Below are positions 22,945 to 35,640 of a stretch of DNA of 64,000 nucleotides, in pieces. The notes below the pieces were generated by a model that was not told where the DNA came from, ran no database searches, and saw nothing but the letters and a program-made list of their open reading frames with translations. Location of the stretch: NCBI GenBank assembly GCA_903772945.1, contig CAICTM010000229.1, positions 1 to 64,000 on the forward strand. The letters run 5' to 3'. A program made the translations under genes and the position numbers. Origin of the DNA: Seminavis robusta (lineage: Eukaryota > Bacillariophyta > Bacillariophyceae > Naviculales > Naviculaceae). How positions within the stretch are numbered: the stretch's first letter is position 1; each line of letters starts with the position of its first letter.

Positions 22945-25510
22945 CAAACTCCGCATCAATACCACAAGCCGCGCACATCAATGGTTCTCTACTTTTTTCA
23001 GGTGGCTGTGGCTGTGAGTTGAGCTGTTTCTGTGCTGCAACAGATGCTTTCGCTGCAGCGACTCGATCCATGAAGGTACCTGGGAGTGCCACCTCCTCTT
23101 GTCCTTCCTCAAATGCTTCAATGGACATATTACCGTCACTGTCACTATTTTGACCGGCCCCTGTGGCTGGGTTGAACCGTGTATCCCCCGCTAACTCAGC
23201 ACCCCTGCATGATTGAGCGTGTCCCCCGCTTTCCCAATCCCATTGCAAACAATCATCCGTGCAGTAATGAACTTCATGGCAGTAAGGACATGGTTTGAGC
23301 CCTTCCGAAACAAAATCGGCATTCATTTCGCACGCGTTGCATTGACCTGTAAAGATATTTTGGGTAGGTTGTTGTTCTTCTTCTTCTTCTATGGCTTCTT
23401 GTTGTCGTTGTTGTTGTTCGTATTCTTCGTCGGCCCTTGTGGCAGCTAGTCTTTCTGATTGCGACATCATTTCACGATGGCGTAGCGATCGTTGATACGA
23501 TCGTGCGAGCGACATTTTGAAGGGATTGTCGGTCCGACCACTCGATGGAGGCCGTTGATCAAATGTGGACGGCCCTAGCAAATCGTTGGTAGGCAGCAAT
23601 TTCCCCTTTCGTCCGCCAGTCCCAGATGGCCGGTTCCGTCGCTGCGGGGGCGGTCGATCTTGTGGTGGTTGGCGTTTTGTCTCTGGCGGTGGTGGTGATG
23701 GCGGCTCCATCGGCGGGGGCGAAGGCTCCCTCGGTGGTGGTGACGGTGGCCTTGGCGCGGGTGCCGGAGCGGGTGGTGAGACAGGTGCCGCATGCGGTGG
23801 TGGATCTGTCGTATCGTTCGTGGGAGTTGCTCGGGATCCCCATCCAAAAAAGTTGCTCTTAGTAGCTGGTGCTTCTGGGGGTGGCGCTGGGGCGGGTGGT
23901 GGTGGTGGGGATGGTGCCGGTGCTGGCGGTGGTACCGCTTGTTGTTGTTGTTGCTGTTCTTGTTGCTGCTGCGGTTGCGGTGGATCAGCGTTGTTGTTTC
24001 GAGCGAAAAATCGACCAAACAATCCTCGTTTCTGGGGCGCTGGAAAGGACTCGTTCATGCTTTGTGGTTGTTCCTGCTGCTGCACGTGCGCATGTAGTTG
24101 CTGCGAGTGCCGGTAGGGTGCCGCACCTCCCGCGGACGCATCCGCTTCGGCAATAATGGAAGGTGCCTGCTTGGGTGCTGCTGGTGACTTTTGCGGGACG
24201 AAAAAGACGTCGGCATCTTCCTCACTTTCCGCGTCAAAATCATCTCCCAGCATGGAATTCGACATGTTTCGCCCCGAGGAATGGTGTCCCTGTTCGGCGG
24301 GGTTTGGTTCCGAACGTTGTGGTTGTTGTTGTTGTTGTTGTATTTGATTCGGATGCACCAGAGGTGGTGGTTCGTCTTGTTCCGGTCGCTGTGGCTGTTG
24401 CTGCCCGCTGCCGTCCATTTCCCAATTCATATCATCGTCCAAGGTTGATACGATGGAATCTTGTTCGTGTAGCCATAGCGATACGTGCATTTGTTCGTCA
24501 TGTGGGGCGTTGCCAGTACCATTGGTGGAAGACCCCGGTGCGGGTTGGTCACTCTGAAATTCACTCGAGTTTCCGATGGATTCGCCGTCGCTATTTACTA
24601 TAATCTCTTCAATGATTTCTTCTTCCACAACAATCACCTCTTCAATGATTTCCTCCTCTACAATCTCATACTGTGGTGGTGGTGCTTGCGGTTTTGGCTG
24701 TTTGGGTGGTGATGCTGGTGGCGGCGGTACCAGAGGAGGTGGTTCACTATACCGGTGGAGTCTCCCACTCCCCGAAGAGTGTCGTTGTATGGCACCGTCC
24801 TCGCCTCCTCCTCGATTGGCGGGTGGCAATCTCCCTCGATATGGAACAGCAGCAGGAGGAGGTGGTTGCCGAGGCGCATTCTTGGGCACCAGTGTCATCT
24901 TTCCATTGACACTGCGCCATTCCATGGGTTGTTGCTGTTCGGGATGAAATTCTCCTCCAGTAGGTTTTTTGTGGGGTGGGGGTTTGTCCTCGGGAGTCTT
25001 TCTTCTGTGGGAATTGGATTGGGACGGCGAAGCGGATCGATCTCGCTTTTCTCCACCTGGTCTGTCACCATTATCAGTAGTATCATGATGAACGGGAGCT
25101 GCTGGTTGGGGTGATTGCAGTGATGCACTGGTGCTAGTGTCGCTCTCTTCTTCGTCTTCGTCTATCAGTTCCTCCGAATGGATCCCACTGGAAATATCGC
25201 TGTCTTCTGATGGACTTGCCTCGTCGTCGTCGACAGAAGAGTGAAAGGATTCCCCCGATGTCTCTTCGGAGGATGCTTCTTCGGAGGATGCTTCTTCTTC
25301 TTCGTCCTCATCATCATTCGTATTGCCGGCGCCATGCAATCCAGAACAGACATTGCTGTGATCCCCTCCCTCCCAATCCCATTTCAGACATTCCAAGCTG
25401 CAATAGTAGACTTGATGGCATTTCTCACAGGGAATCATGCCATCGGCAATGAACTCTTCTTCAAAACCGCAAGCATTGCACACCAGTCCGGAGCCTTCCG
25501 AGTCTGACAT
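22945..25510 (-). CDS. LRR gene 2, 5' part: N-terminal MYND fingers and Pro/Gln-rich region
   Basis: Start ATG at 25,510 (MSDSEGSGLVCNACGFEEEF). A MYND finger covers about residues 10-54; acidic Ser/Glu/Asp blocks follow to about 130. A long Pro/Gln/Ser-rich disordered region with 'EEEIIEEVIVVEEEIIEEI' runs to about 700. A second MYND finger ('CNACEMNADFVSEG') is near residues 720-765, and a third begins at 'MCAACGIDAEFV'. At 22,945 the frame passes into the inverted insert and becomes meaningless. By the order preserved in the inverted copy, it should instead join the finger array ending at 16,900. I therefore read 25,510 to 9,424 as one gene with at least 16 intact MYND fingers, a TM helix and an LRR domain. 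Whether 25,510-22,945 could be a separate gene needs transcript data. Confidence 0.75.
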
Positions 25511-27079
25511 GGTAGATTGATTGGGGATTGGATGTACGGGTAGTAGTCTTAGCTAGCTAGCGAATTTCTTGCGTCCATGCAAGTATATGGTAGCGGTATT
25601 GTAGATAGATATCTCGATTATCAGGAGGATTCAGGTGATGGATTGAATGAATGAGACTGGCCAGAGTACGAATGAAGGGAAGGATCCAGCTAACCCGTTC
25701 CGGTCTGGCAAAACCTCGAAATCCCACCTGGAGCTTTGCTGACTGCTAGACTACAGCTCCTTCTAAGGTTGGTCTCTTCTTGGCTGTTTGTTACCTTCTA
25801 AAGTATATATTGATAGGGTTCCCTGGCTAGCTAGCTAGGCCAAGGCGATCATGCACCAGTACTCCTCCTGGCTGGCTGGGTGATCGTCACTTACTTGGTT
25901 GGATGCATGTCGAATGGCGCTGTTGTTACCAGGGGTGGTGCTATATTGGGGGTGTTGTAGATGTCGCCCTTTCAATAGCTGGACGTGAGAAAAGGGGGGA
26001 CGTGACGTCTCGCCCCTCAAAAAAATCCAGGAACCTCGAAGACAAAGAAGGTGCTGCCACCACAACATGTTTACCTCGTTTACTAGATAATGCTTCTTTG
26101 GGCAGCGGTACCGTCGCAGAGGTTAGAAGGGTAGCCAGGATCCATTATCTCTAGCTAGCTACCGGTAGCTAGATAGCTAAAGCTTGCATCAAATTGCAAT
26201 GTAATCAACTGTCTTAAATTCTAGTTTGGTTTTCTATTAGTTTGATACCGTAGTAATCAGGCCTTGACACGTTCAGCACTCCCTGTCAGGAACCAAAGGT
26301 TAGTGAGCAGTTCTTTTTGCCTGTCGCTCGAGGCAGAAAATTTGCCAAGTTGTACTTTTTCAACAAGATCTTTATTAGTAAAGAAAGAAGATCTATAGTA
26401 CCGGTATCACCAGCTATCTCTTGGACTTTGCATCTTGCCATGATACTCATTGCAGGGCATCTAGCTAGCTACATGTACCGTACCTGGCAACTAGTGTCCA
26501 GCCCAATGTCAACACCTCAAATCCATGTTATCTTTTGATTGAGGTACTATCTAAATAATGACTGCCGTTGTCACAGTTAATTTTGGTGTGGCAAAACCAG
26601 AGCGCCAAATGACTCAACTCAACAAGACTGATTATTCCACTATAGCAGTCTGGTACAGTAAATTTTCCAAGCCTTCAAAGGACGCTAAAATTGGCTAAGC
26701 AAAGGCCGCCTGTCCTTTCGGAACATGGGTTTGGAGAGGGACAGTCAAGTCGAGGTGCAACTCGTAACAAAGCTCACAATTCAGTTGTGCTTTGCAATCG
26801 GAAGATCGTCCCCGTTCCGAGTTGGACGTTATTGATACCATGTTGGCTGGCCATGGTAGTGGTGGTAACGAGTGACAGTCCGCTTCTATAACTGCTTGAT
26901 TTACAAAAACTTATTGGTAGCAAAATCTACCGTAGCTAGCTCGTGACATGGGAAAACCGTCGCTGCTGATTGATTCGTCTATGTTGTCACGGGGTGTGGG
27001 GGTGTGGGTGGAATGTAGCTGCAAGAGTTGCACGCGTCGATTCGACTCGACTCGACTCGATACGATTGCCATAGTATTA
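25511..27079. other. Intergenic, CTAG-palindrome-rich
   Basis: Upstream of LRR gene 2 and downstream of LRR gene 3. No supported ORF. It contains several (GCTA)n/(CTAG)n runs near 25,550, 25,828, 26,152 and 26,460. A short TCGACTCGACTCGA repeat lies at about 27,040-27,060. Confidence 0.5.
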
Positions 27080-30000
27080 TCAGTAGCACAGATATTGGTC
27101 AAAGGTGCTTTCGAATCGACAAGAACAGCCATCCGTATCTACGCAGCAAAAGATACAACAGGGGCAATCGATTTCTTTGCAGTCCGCGTAAAAGTACGGT
27201 AGCGTAGTGTTGAACACGGCGCAAATGTCGTCCGAGACTGCGCCCATCATGTTGTTTTGGTCGATTCGAAGCGTGTCTGTGACGACAAATAGTAAGAGTC
27301 CAGTCGCAGTGAGACAAAAGCGTACTGAACGTACTGAATCCAACTCGTTTGCATTCAGGAAGGCACTTACTGAGTCTGTCCAATTCGCCAATTTCCGATG
27401 GAAGCTCTCCCGAAAGTTGGTTGGAGTGCAAGAGCAAATGTTCTGTGATGCGACAAGAAGAGGTTGAAATTCGTTAGTCGTCGATCTGTTCCAACCACGT
27501 GAACTCGAGTAATGCGTTCGAAGTGCGCTGAACCACGTACTCATTCTAGTTAGTTCGCCAATTTCGGAAGGGACTGTCCCAGATAGCTTATTGAAAGACA
27601 AGTCAATACGATCTGCAAAGCAGGAAGCACAAAACGAATGAGCGATACATCCCCAAAGGCAACGAGCTCCTCGAAACATCATTGTAACGAACTTACCTCG
27701 CAAGCCTTTCAAAAGGCCAATCTGCACGAAGAACCAAAACATTGTTGATACGAAGAATGATGAGTGCTCCGTGAACTTTTTGAAGCAGCACGACTATGTG
27801 GAACAAACAAACGAACCTCTGTTGGGATACTGCCTGTCAATGCATTGAAAGTGAGAGACACGGTGCCTGTGAACGAAAAGCAAACAAAAACAAGTGAGCA
27901 GTCGTTTCCCCAACTTCTTCGTCTCCCCTTTACCAAGGACAAAACTTACGAAGCCGAGTCAAGAGACCAATCTCTGTGGGTATTGCGTTATTCAGGCTGT
28001 TCGCTGCCATCCTCAAGTCTTGGAGTTGGTGGAGGAGACCGATCTCCGATGGCAATGTTTTTAGGTTGTTCTGGTCCAAATACATGTCTTTGAGATTGTA
28101 GAGCTTTCCAATCTCGGATGGTACTGGGCCATCCAGTAAGTTGTCTTGCAAGAACAGTTTTGTGAGCATATCCTGTCGGCCAATTCCGGTTGGGATACTA
28201 CCCACCAAGAAATTCTCCCCAAGATCAACATCCGTCAATGATGGCCAAAACGGATGGTCGAAAGGGAGAGTGCCCCGCAAATTGTTCCCTTTTAAATCCA
28301 GGGTTTCCAAGAAGGTCCATCGGCGGAGTTCGCTGGGCAATTCTCCGGAGAGACGATTGTCTCTCATTCGGAATTCTCTCATTAACGATAGATAGCCCAG
28401 CTCGGAAGGGATGGTACCGCTAACGAATGTCGTTGGCCCACCTTCAATGTCAAGCCTCTCCAAGGAGTTTGAAAGCATCCCAAGCGCCTTGGGAATTGTG
28501 CCACTAACGTCCAGGTAGGCAAGCTCAAGGTTGATATAATCCCCGTCCTTGTTACAAGCAGGGAACCTGCGACGCCTTGAATACCACCGACACTCGTCAA
28601 TATCGGTCATCCAGTATTCGTTTTCAGTCCAGTCCTTTCCGCCCATGCTGTAGTACACGGTACCAAGAACGAAGCGTTGCACCTTTTGCTTATCGGAATA
28701 AGTATCCAAGAATACGTTGTCAGATAGCCAAACAAGAGAAGCAAACTCTGGAGTTGACCGATCCAGCAAAGCTGCTCCTCGATCCACGGAGCTTGTGATC
28801 AAAAGATTGATTAGGTCCAAAGTCTCATTGGTCATAGTCAATTCATCGCCGTCTGGATAGACAATAGGAGGCAGTGATGATGAGTTGGCAGTTGGTTGTG
28901 GACTCGTGGTCGGGCTCGACGGAGATGGCGCTGCCGTCATAAAAATCTGCGAGCCTGGTTCTGACGATCCAGTGGGAGACGGCGGTGAGAACAAACCAGG
29001 TAGAGGCGCAGGAGGTTGCAGTGGTGGAGGTGATGCTGGTGGCGGTGGTGCCAAGGGACCCTCGCCCGTGTCTCCAAAGGCTTCGGTTCCCGGCTCGGGG
29101 TAGATTTCGGTGAGTTTGTCGGATGAACCACCACGCGACCGGATCCAAGCCAACGAAAGCCCAACGAACAATCCAAGGAGTGCAATCCAAAGGATGCTAA
29201 TTGTAAAACAAAGGCATCGTCGTCTCAGCGCTGTGTCCTTGTCTTTCGGGGGACTTTTGTCTTCGCCATCGAGAAGACCTTTGCTGGAATGAGGATCTTC
29301 GACGTCCACAATATTAGGAGATTCTGAAGATTCTGACCCGTCATTGGAAGGGCTTGGGCTAACAGACAACACGTCTGTTTTGGACTGCTTTTTCGAGCCT
29401 GCTTTTGCTTTGGCGTTTCGAGGTTTGCCATCCTCGTCGGGCACCAGCGGGCTGAAATCTCCACCATCAGGTAAATCCGAATTGAGGGCCAGGAGCGACT
29501 CTCTGTTTCGACTCGCTCTAGATGTCATCATTCGTGCGTCCGCGGACTTCACGGAGGACGAAGACTTCTCGTTTGAGGACCGCTTCTTCTTGATCCGACG
29601 ACTGGGTGAGAAAGAAAGACTTGGTCGTTTTACTCCATCTTGGGATTCCGAGTCGACTGACAGCAGGGAGTATGTTGCCCCCCCACCAACTGAAGCCGGT
29701 GACTTGTCGCTTGTTGAATCCTTCTGTTTCTTCATTCGACGACTTGGTGAAAACGACAACTCCTGTTTGTCCTTGGGCTTTTCTTTGCCTTTGCCCATGC
29801 TGTCATTGCTACTTGATTTCCTCCTCGTCGGAGTGACGGGCTGCTTCTGCTTGGGCTGTTCGCCCTTACTGTTCGCTTTCTTCCGTAGCTGGGTGTCTTT
29901 CGGTTTTTCGCTCTTGCTGCCATTGCTACTTGTTTTCTTCCTTGTCTGGTTGTCCGATGGCTTGTTCTTTTCGTGCAGACGTTCCGATTGGCTCTTGGAC

Positions 30001-31702
30001 GGCTTCTGACGACGCCCTTCCAATTGCTTCTGGGAAATCGGAAACAGGTCGGTCCCATCGGCCACGTCGCCTTGCGATGGAACGTCGTCATTGTCGTCTC
30101 TCAATCTTTCGTACTTTATTTTTTGGAATTTTGCTTCGGGACTAAAATGCACACTTCTTCGGGTTTCTTCAGGAGCCAAAGGCACCAGTGGTACAGAATC
30201 AAAGGAACACGTATCCTCGACAAATTGGTAAGGTGCTAGGGAGCTCGATTGCTTGCCCTCTGCGCTACCGTACGATGGGGTACGAACCAAACGGCTGAGT
30301 GCTGCCGTTGTACTAGCCGTCGCTGTTGGACTGATGTCGATCATTCCTTTGCCTTTCCGTATTGGCGTGGTTGTGCTGGTTGCGACACTTTGATCGCTAT
30401 CTTCAGGTTTTTTGGTTGATCGATTTGTCGCTTGACCTTCCTCCAAATGAAGCCGCGACGATGAGGTCCCGCGAGTATGGGGAGATTCGTCCTGTGTCAC
30501 ACTCTTTTTGCTTGACATTACGCGTTGATCGTCATTGGCAGCACGAGATTTGGGCGTGGCACCTGACAAATTTTGCTTCCCAGACTTGCTTGTGATCGAC
30601 GATGGGACGTTTGTAATAGTGCTGATTGTGTCTGTGCTCCGCTTCATGTTCACGGCAAGTGCACCACTGGGTGCACTCTCAACGCTAGAGGAGCTGGTGG
30701 GGCTTGCCGCTTCACCGGGTGACGTTGCTGATTCGATCATTTGAGGCTCTGGGTCTCTTGAATGGTAGTAGGCAAGGTCATGGTCGTCATTCGTCGAATT
30801 TGTCATTGCCATCGTAACAGGTGTTGTCGAATCTGGGTGTTCTTTCCGAAATGGTTTTAAAAGAGCTGAAAATATTGAGGAACGGAAAGCGCTTGGACGG
30901 GGCAGCATTGCGACGGGTTGAGCTATGTTCGGCAATGCTGACGTGTTCTCGTAGAGTATATCTGTAGTCAAGTGAGGTGGAGATTTGGGTGTCAGAGTAG
31001 TGGTCGACGTCGCAGAGAGTAGGATTGCGCTTGATTGTACGTCAATGCCATTGTGGCTGTCGCCTTCTCCATTCGATTCTCCCGGTGTTCTGGGTGTCCC
31101 CGACGATGCCAAAAGAGTGGGTGGTGGTTCTCTTTGGTTCGATCGCCTTGGGGATGTGTGGACTTTTTGACTTTTGGAGGGAGAGTATTCTTCCATTGAT
31201 TCGTCCAGAGCTTGGCAGCACATCCGCTCCGATGTTTCAAGTAGATCCATCTCACGACGCAAGTTATCATCTGCATCCGATTCATCTTCGAATTCCGATG
31301 AGCCAATGGTTCCAACGACGAATCCGCCCCCTTCACCCGCACTCTTAAAGTGATACTGCCTTTGCTTTGCTGTTTCTTCTTCGTCTCCACTCTTGACCTG
31401 CAAGATTCCCTCTGAGAGGGCTGGAGATTGGTGGCTGTTTTTGCTGGCACTGCGGGTGGCCTGACTAAACCCATTTCCCGTCTGCACTGTGGTGGCCGTC
31501 TGAGACGTCAGCGACGAAGTTTGCTCCAGTTGTTCGTCTACCGCATGCACCAGCCGACTGATTTCTGGATCCACAAAGTCTCCCGAGCTATCCAAACTGC
31601 TCCACCTCCTGATCAAGGCACCATGTTCGTCGTCAAGTTCTCCCGGTGAAAACGACTCTAAAAGCATACGATCCATTTCGTTGCTGTCAAACGTGTCATT
31701 GG

Positions 31703-31741
<39 letters not shown>

Positions 31742-33533
31742 CATTTTCATCATCTAATTGGCTGCTTTGGTTCGAAGTGACACGACGAGTTTGTCGGTGA
31801 TTTTGAACTTGCCCCTGAGGTTCGTCCCTACTCTCATTGACGGCCCCGCCGTGATACGTCCTGGTTTCACCCTCTCCCTGTTGTTCTCCGGTAGACATAT
31901 TATTGCCACTCCTGTTGTTTGGGTTTGTTGTGTTATAATTTCCCTCCCGGACATCCCCCGCTGCTCCCCCATTATTGAGACGTCTGTTGGACATGGGTGT
32001 GGTGGCACTGCTTCCACTGCTGCCACTTCCCTGCTGATTCAAAGCCAACATATGCTCTTCATCTTCAGGCGAAACTTCTTCATTGTAACTGTTGGGGCTG
32101 CTGAGTATAGAGTAAGCCCTGAGTCTGTCCAAGTTGTCTTTGCTCGCATGAGTAGCAGCATTGGTAGCAGCATCCGTATTTTGGTCATTATTGTTGTTGC
32201 ATTTGGAAGCTGCAATTTGTAGGGCCGTTTCCAGGCGACTTTCCCTCGGCATGCCCGTAGAAGTGTTGCTGCTACCGGTGCTACTACTTGCCCGACTGCT
32301 GTCGTTGTTGTGTTTCCGTGCTGCAATTTGCAGAGCTGCCTGAATATTTTTGGTGGGGGAGGAGGATGCCACACCGGACGACGATGCCGCGGAAAGCATG
32401 GTATCATCGAGGCTGTGTACAGCGGATATTTCGTCAAACCCGGACAATGCTGCTTGGAGTATTTGTTCTGCCTCTGCGTCACTTTCTTGATATCGATTGA
32501 CAAAGCGTAGTGGACTGTTCAGAGAGTTCAAGGACAAGCTGCTGACTTCGGCAGAGGTTTTGAGACTACTTTCGTTGTTGTTCATGGATTTTTGTTGGGG
32601 GAATAGAGCATAGGGATTCAAGGGTGATGCCGTGGGATCCAGCCGTTGCCGTGCCATGGCGGGTGGTACTGACGAAGCAGCAAAACTGTCTCCTTGTGGA
32701 TTGTCACTGTTAGTATTATTTGGAAACATCATGACGGCACCACTGTCATTGGAAGAATCGACCACCAAAGGCGCCCCGGCATTTTCAAAGGATTCCAATT
32801 CATGCCGTAACATGGATTCTGATTTGGCCAATTGATCCCATTCTTGACTCATATCATCGTCCATCATGGTACTATTGCCACTGGCATTCGCCTCGCCGGA
32901 TCGTGCCAAGTCTCCCAAGTGATCCACCAAGGGACTGGTCAGTAGATTGTTCAAATCTCGCACTTGTGCGGCCAGAGCCGAAGATCGTTTTCGTCGGGCA
33001 TGTTTGGGTTGTCGTGCTGATGCTCGATAGGGACTCGAGTTTAGGCTGGAGTTTAGGCTGGACCCACCCGTACCCGTGGACGAAGACTCGGAGGCATAGG
33101 GATATTCGTCGTCGTCATCGTCTATTAGTATACCCGCTCGTATCTTTGCTGCTCCTTCTATTATTGGTGATTCTTGTTCACTGTTGCTGGAATAGGGAGT
33201 ATTAATGGGCCTGGGTTGGGTGGGTTGGTCATAGGACGCCATATCGGCTGCCGGTGGGGAGAAGATGGATTGATCATCGTGAGAAATGGTGGCTTGCGGC
33301 GAAGCCGGGTATGTCGATGATGGTGGCGACATGGCCGACGATGAAATGCCGGCATCGTAGCTGGTGTTCAGAGCTTGGTTAGTAGTAGAAGTATTTTGGT
33401 CGGAGTGATTGCGATGATCAGCCCAATCATACGGGATCTCATCGTTGGTCTCTATTTCTTCCTTGGCTTCTTCTCGACGACCAAACTTGCGCTTGAAACC
33501 AATCTTCTTCTTGGCTGCTCGTTTCCGGGCCAT
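27080..33533 (-). CDS. LRR gene 3: long disordered N-terminus, single-TM, LRR protein
   Basis: Exons (high to low) 33533-27950, 27866-27817, 27721-27697, 27612-27541, 27442-27371 and 27276-27080; the sum is 6,000 nt, in frame, 1,999 aa. It starts with a Lys/Arg-rich 'MARKRAAKKKIGFKRKFG'. About 1,400 residues of Ser/Thr/Asn-rich, charged, probably disordered sequence follow, with a poly-Asn run near residue 600. The TM helix is at about 1438-1462 ('CFTISILWIALLGLFVGLSL'), then a Pro/Ser linker. The LRR cap has 'FVLGTVYYSMGGKDW' near 1622; about twelve LRRs and a Cys-rich C-terminus follow. Two exons are exactly 72 nt (one LRR). One LRR is split between a 50-nt and a 25-nt exon by an extra phase-0 intron. 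No signal peptide, so N-in/C-out is inferred. No enzymatic domain seen; receptor-like role is inference. Confidence 0.85.
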
Positions 33534-34317
33534 GGTTCCGTTCTACTAGCACAACAATTAACTAACTGATGTGTGTGTACTAGCTAGCCACGTCGCTAGC
33601 CAGTATTCTCTGTGGTTATTAGCGCGGTGGTAGCTACTACCTCGTGTGATTGGTCATGGTCGTCTTCTTTTGCAACCAAAGTTTTTTGGTGGGAGGGTGT
33701 CACATGGAGGCCAATGAGGAGCCATCCGAGAGAAAATTAATTAGACAGCGGACCAGTTGGCGCGCAATGCGCCAAAATTGTGACCAAAGCTTTTTTGCTA
33801 GTACAGAACCACACATAGCTAGCTAGTCTAGTACGGTACAGAAAATGTTTTAACATGAAGGAAGTTATCACGGAAGCCGTTGATGTGAGGGGTACAAAGA
33901 TGTGCTTTATCCACTATCAAGCAACGTTAAAAGGGTACTAGGTACTAGCTAGCGGTAGCAACACGAAAACAAACCATGAGGCTGCTAGCCTCATGGTGGT
34001 ACCCTTCGCAGCTTGCAATGAGTTCGCTTTGCCCTGTGAGCGAGTACGGTAGATACCGGTATCCGCACCTCTTGCTCCATCTTGCTCGAGTGTGGCAGGA
34101 CATCTTTCCAGCAAACCACGGAACGTGTATCTCCCCAGAGGACCAAATAAATGGGCAAACTACGGACGGCGGCCATAAGGGTGAAAATGCTTGGTTGGTG
34201 CTGGTTTTGAATTAATTTATCTAGTAATAAGAGCCTTGTTAGCTAGCTTGTGTTGTGGTGGAAGGGCGCCACAAAGCACTGGTATAAGCCAATGCGCATA
34301 ATATTATCAAGGCCTAA
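33534..34317. other. Intergenic between LRR gene 3 and the plastid-type protein
   Basis: Promoter side of LRR gene 3 and 3' side of the next gene. CTAG-type palindromes at 33,580, 33,817 and 33,945. No gene supported. Confidence 0.5.
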
Positions 34318-35220
34318 CTAAAGGAACGTTTTCTCCACAATCTCAGCATCCAAAACACGACCTTGATAGCGGCTGCGGCTTCTGACCGCTTCCAGTACCT
34401 CAACTTCCACAATGTCTTCATCATCCTCGTCGTCGTCGTAGATGACAGCAGACCATGGATCAATTCCCGGATTGGTTGCTTGGTAATAGTTGGATGTGGA
34501 CATGGGCGGTGCATTGATATCCAAGCGGTACAGTCGATCATTCACTTCCAAGTCCATGTACTCCAAGTTGCCGTCAATGGATGTTGCGGTGGCCACGCCT
34601 TGACCTTGCGTACCCCAGACCTCAAAGCTCGCCTGCACGGAACTACTCATTCTCCCATTGATACTGGTGCTGCTGCTGCTTTGCGAAAAGGGTTGTCCGT
34701 ACTGTAAGGATGATCCCAACAAGGATGCTGCCATTTCGTTGTGCTGCAAAAACAAGGCGGCCTGGTCCACGACTCTTCCAGAGTCGGAAGGAACAACGAT
34801 GTCTTGGCCAAAGATACCACGAAACATGTTTTCATCTTCCTTGTCTACTACAATGGTTGGATTGGAGAAGATGTCATTGCTTTTCGGCTCTGCTGGGAGC
34901 AATGCGTTGGTGGCGAACTCTTTCAACTTGTTGCCTCCCTTTTTGATCACGTCCCAAACCGAGCTTCCAACGTTGCGAGCCACGTCGCCGGCGGCTTGGG
35001 CCAAAGCCTTCCAGTTCTCGTTTGCTTCGTTGTTTCCATGCGATAAATGAAGTAGCACGTGCGAATCGGGCATGGACTTGGAGAGAAGAATGCTGTGTCG
35101 ATCGACTGATGGAATCCTGGGCTGTACCGGTTGCGGCGGCATGAAGGCGGTCGATGAGGATGCCATCGCCAGTAAGAGGACGAGAGATACGGCACGTTGC
35201 TGTCGTGGTTGGTACTTCAT
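34318..35220 (-). CDS. Putative plastid-targeted protein of unknown function
   Basis: Single exon, 300 aa from the ATG at 35,220. I chose this start because it begins a clear signal peptide ('MKYQPRQQRAVSLVLLLAM') ending in 'SSSTAFMPPQP', which resembles the ASAF-type cleavage site of diatom plastid presequences with Phe at +1. The frame remains open upstream to 35,622, but that part does not look like an N-terminus. The mature part has an amphipathic Ala/Asn/Lys stretch (about residues 65-100) and a C-terminal region with a 'SFEVWGTQGQGVATATSIDG' beta-rich block, an acidic 'DDDEDDEDIVEVEVLE' and a basic 'RSRSRYQG'. Plastid targeting is inference from the presequence; I do not recognise the family. 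Confidence 0.75.
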   Translation of the reverse strand: MKYQPRQQRAVSLVLLLAMASSSTAFMPPQPVQPRIPSVDRHSILLSKSMPDSHVLLHLSHGNNEANENWKALAQAAGDVARNVGSSVWDVIKKGGNKLKEFATNALLPAEPKSNDIFSNPTIVVDKEDENMFRGIFGQDIVVPSDSGRVVDQAALFLQHNEMAASLLGSSLQYGQPFSQSSSSTSINGRMSSSVQASFEVWGTQGQGVATATSIDGNLEYMDLEVNDRLYRLDINAPPMSTSNYYQATNPGIDPWSAVIYDDDEDDEDIVEVEVLEAVRSRSRYQGRVLDAEIVEKTFL

Positions 35221-35496
35221 GTTTCTTTTTGTTTGTGGGTGAAGTTTATGGTAATAGCAAGACGTTGATGCGAAAGAAGTCGATGGTTCCGATTTATGAG
35301 CACAGCGTCGATGTTGTGCTTCGTTTTCCTCTCCTTTCGAAAGTCGAAAGTCTTCGATTGAGATCTTTTGTATCCACGAATGAATCACCCAAGCTACACA
35401 AAAGCGAAACAAACACGCGTCAACCTCGCGCCGTTGCCAATGATGGGATCGACCAGCTGCTTGCTTCATCAGGTTCGGTCCCACCGGCAACCAAAA

Positions 35497-35640
35497 GGAC
35501 TGCTGCCCGCCGTTTGTTTCAAATCCCTCAATGGCTTGTTGGTGCAGTTCCAATGCCTCTTGATACTTGCATTGGCTTTTTAGTGCCGCAACCAAAGTTG
35601 CCATGAACTCCCGCAGCTGCAATAGACTGCTATAAGTTAG
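35497..35640 (-). pseudogene. TPR-like fragment
   Basis: Translation of the minus strand gives 'LVAALKSQCKYQEALELHQQ' followed by 'AIEGFE', which matches the pattern of one tetratricopeptide repeat as in kinesin-light-chain-type TPR proteins. No further repeats or start lie around it. It reads as a remnant of a TPR gene, though it is still in frame with the upstream extension of the plastid-type ORF. Confidence 0.45.

Noticed and set aside
31701-31740. GTT microsatellite
   Set aside because: It is the in-frame poly-Asn tract of LRR gene 3, not an independent feature.
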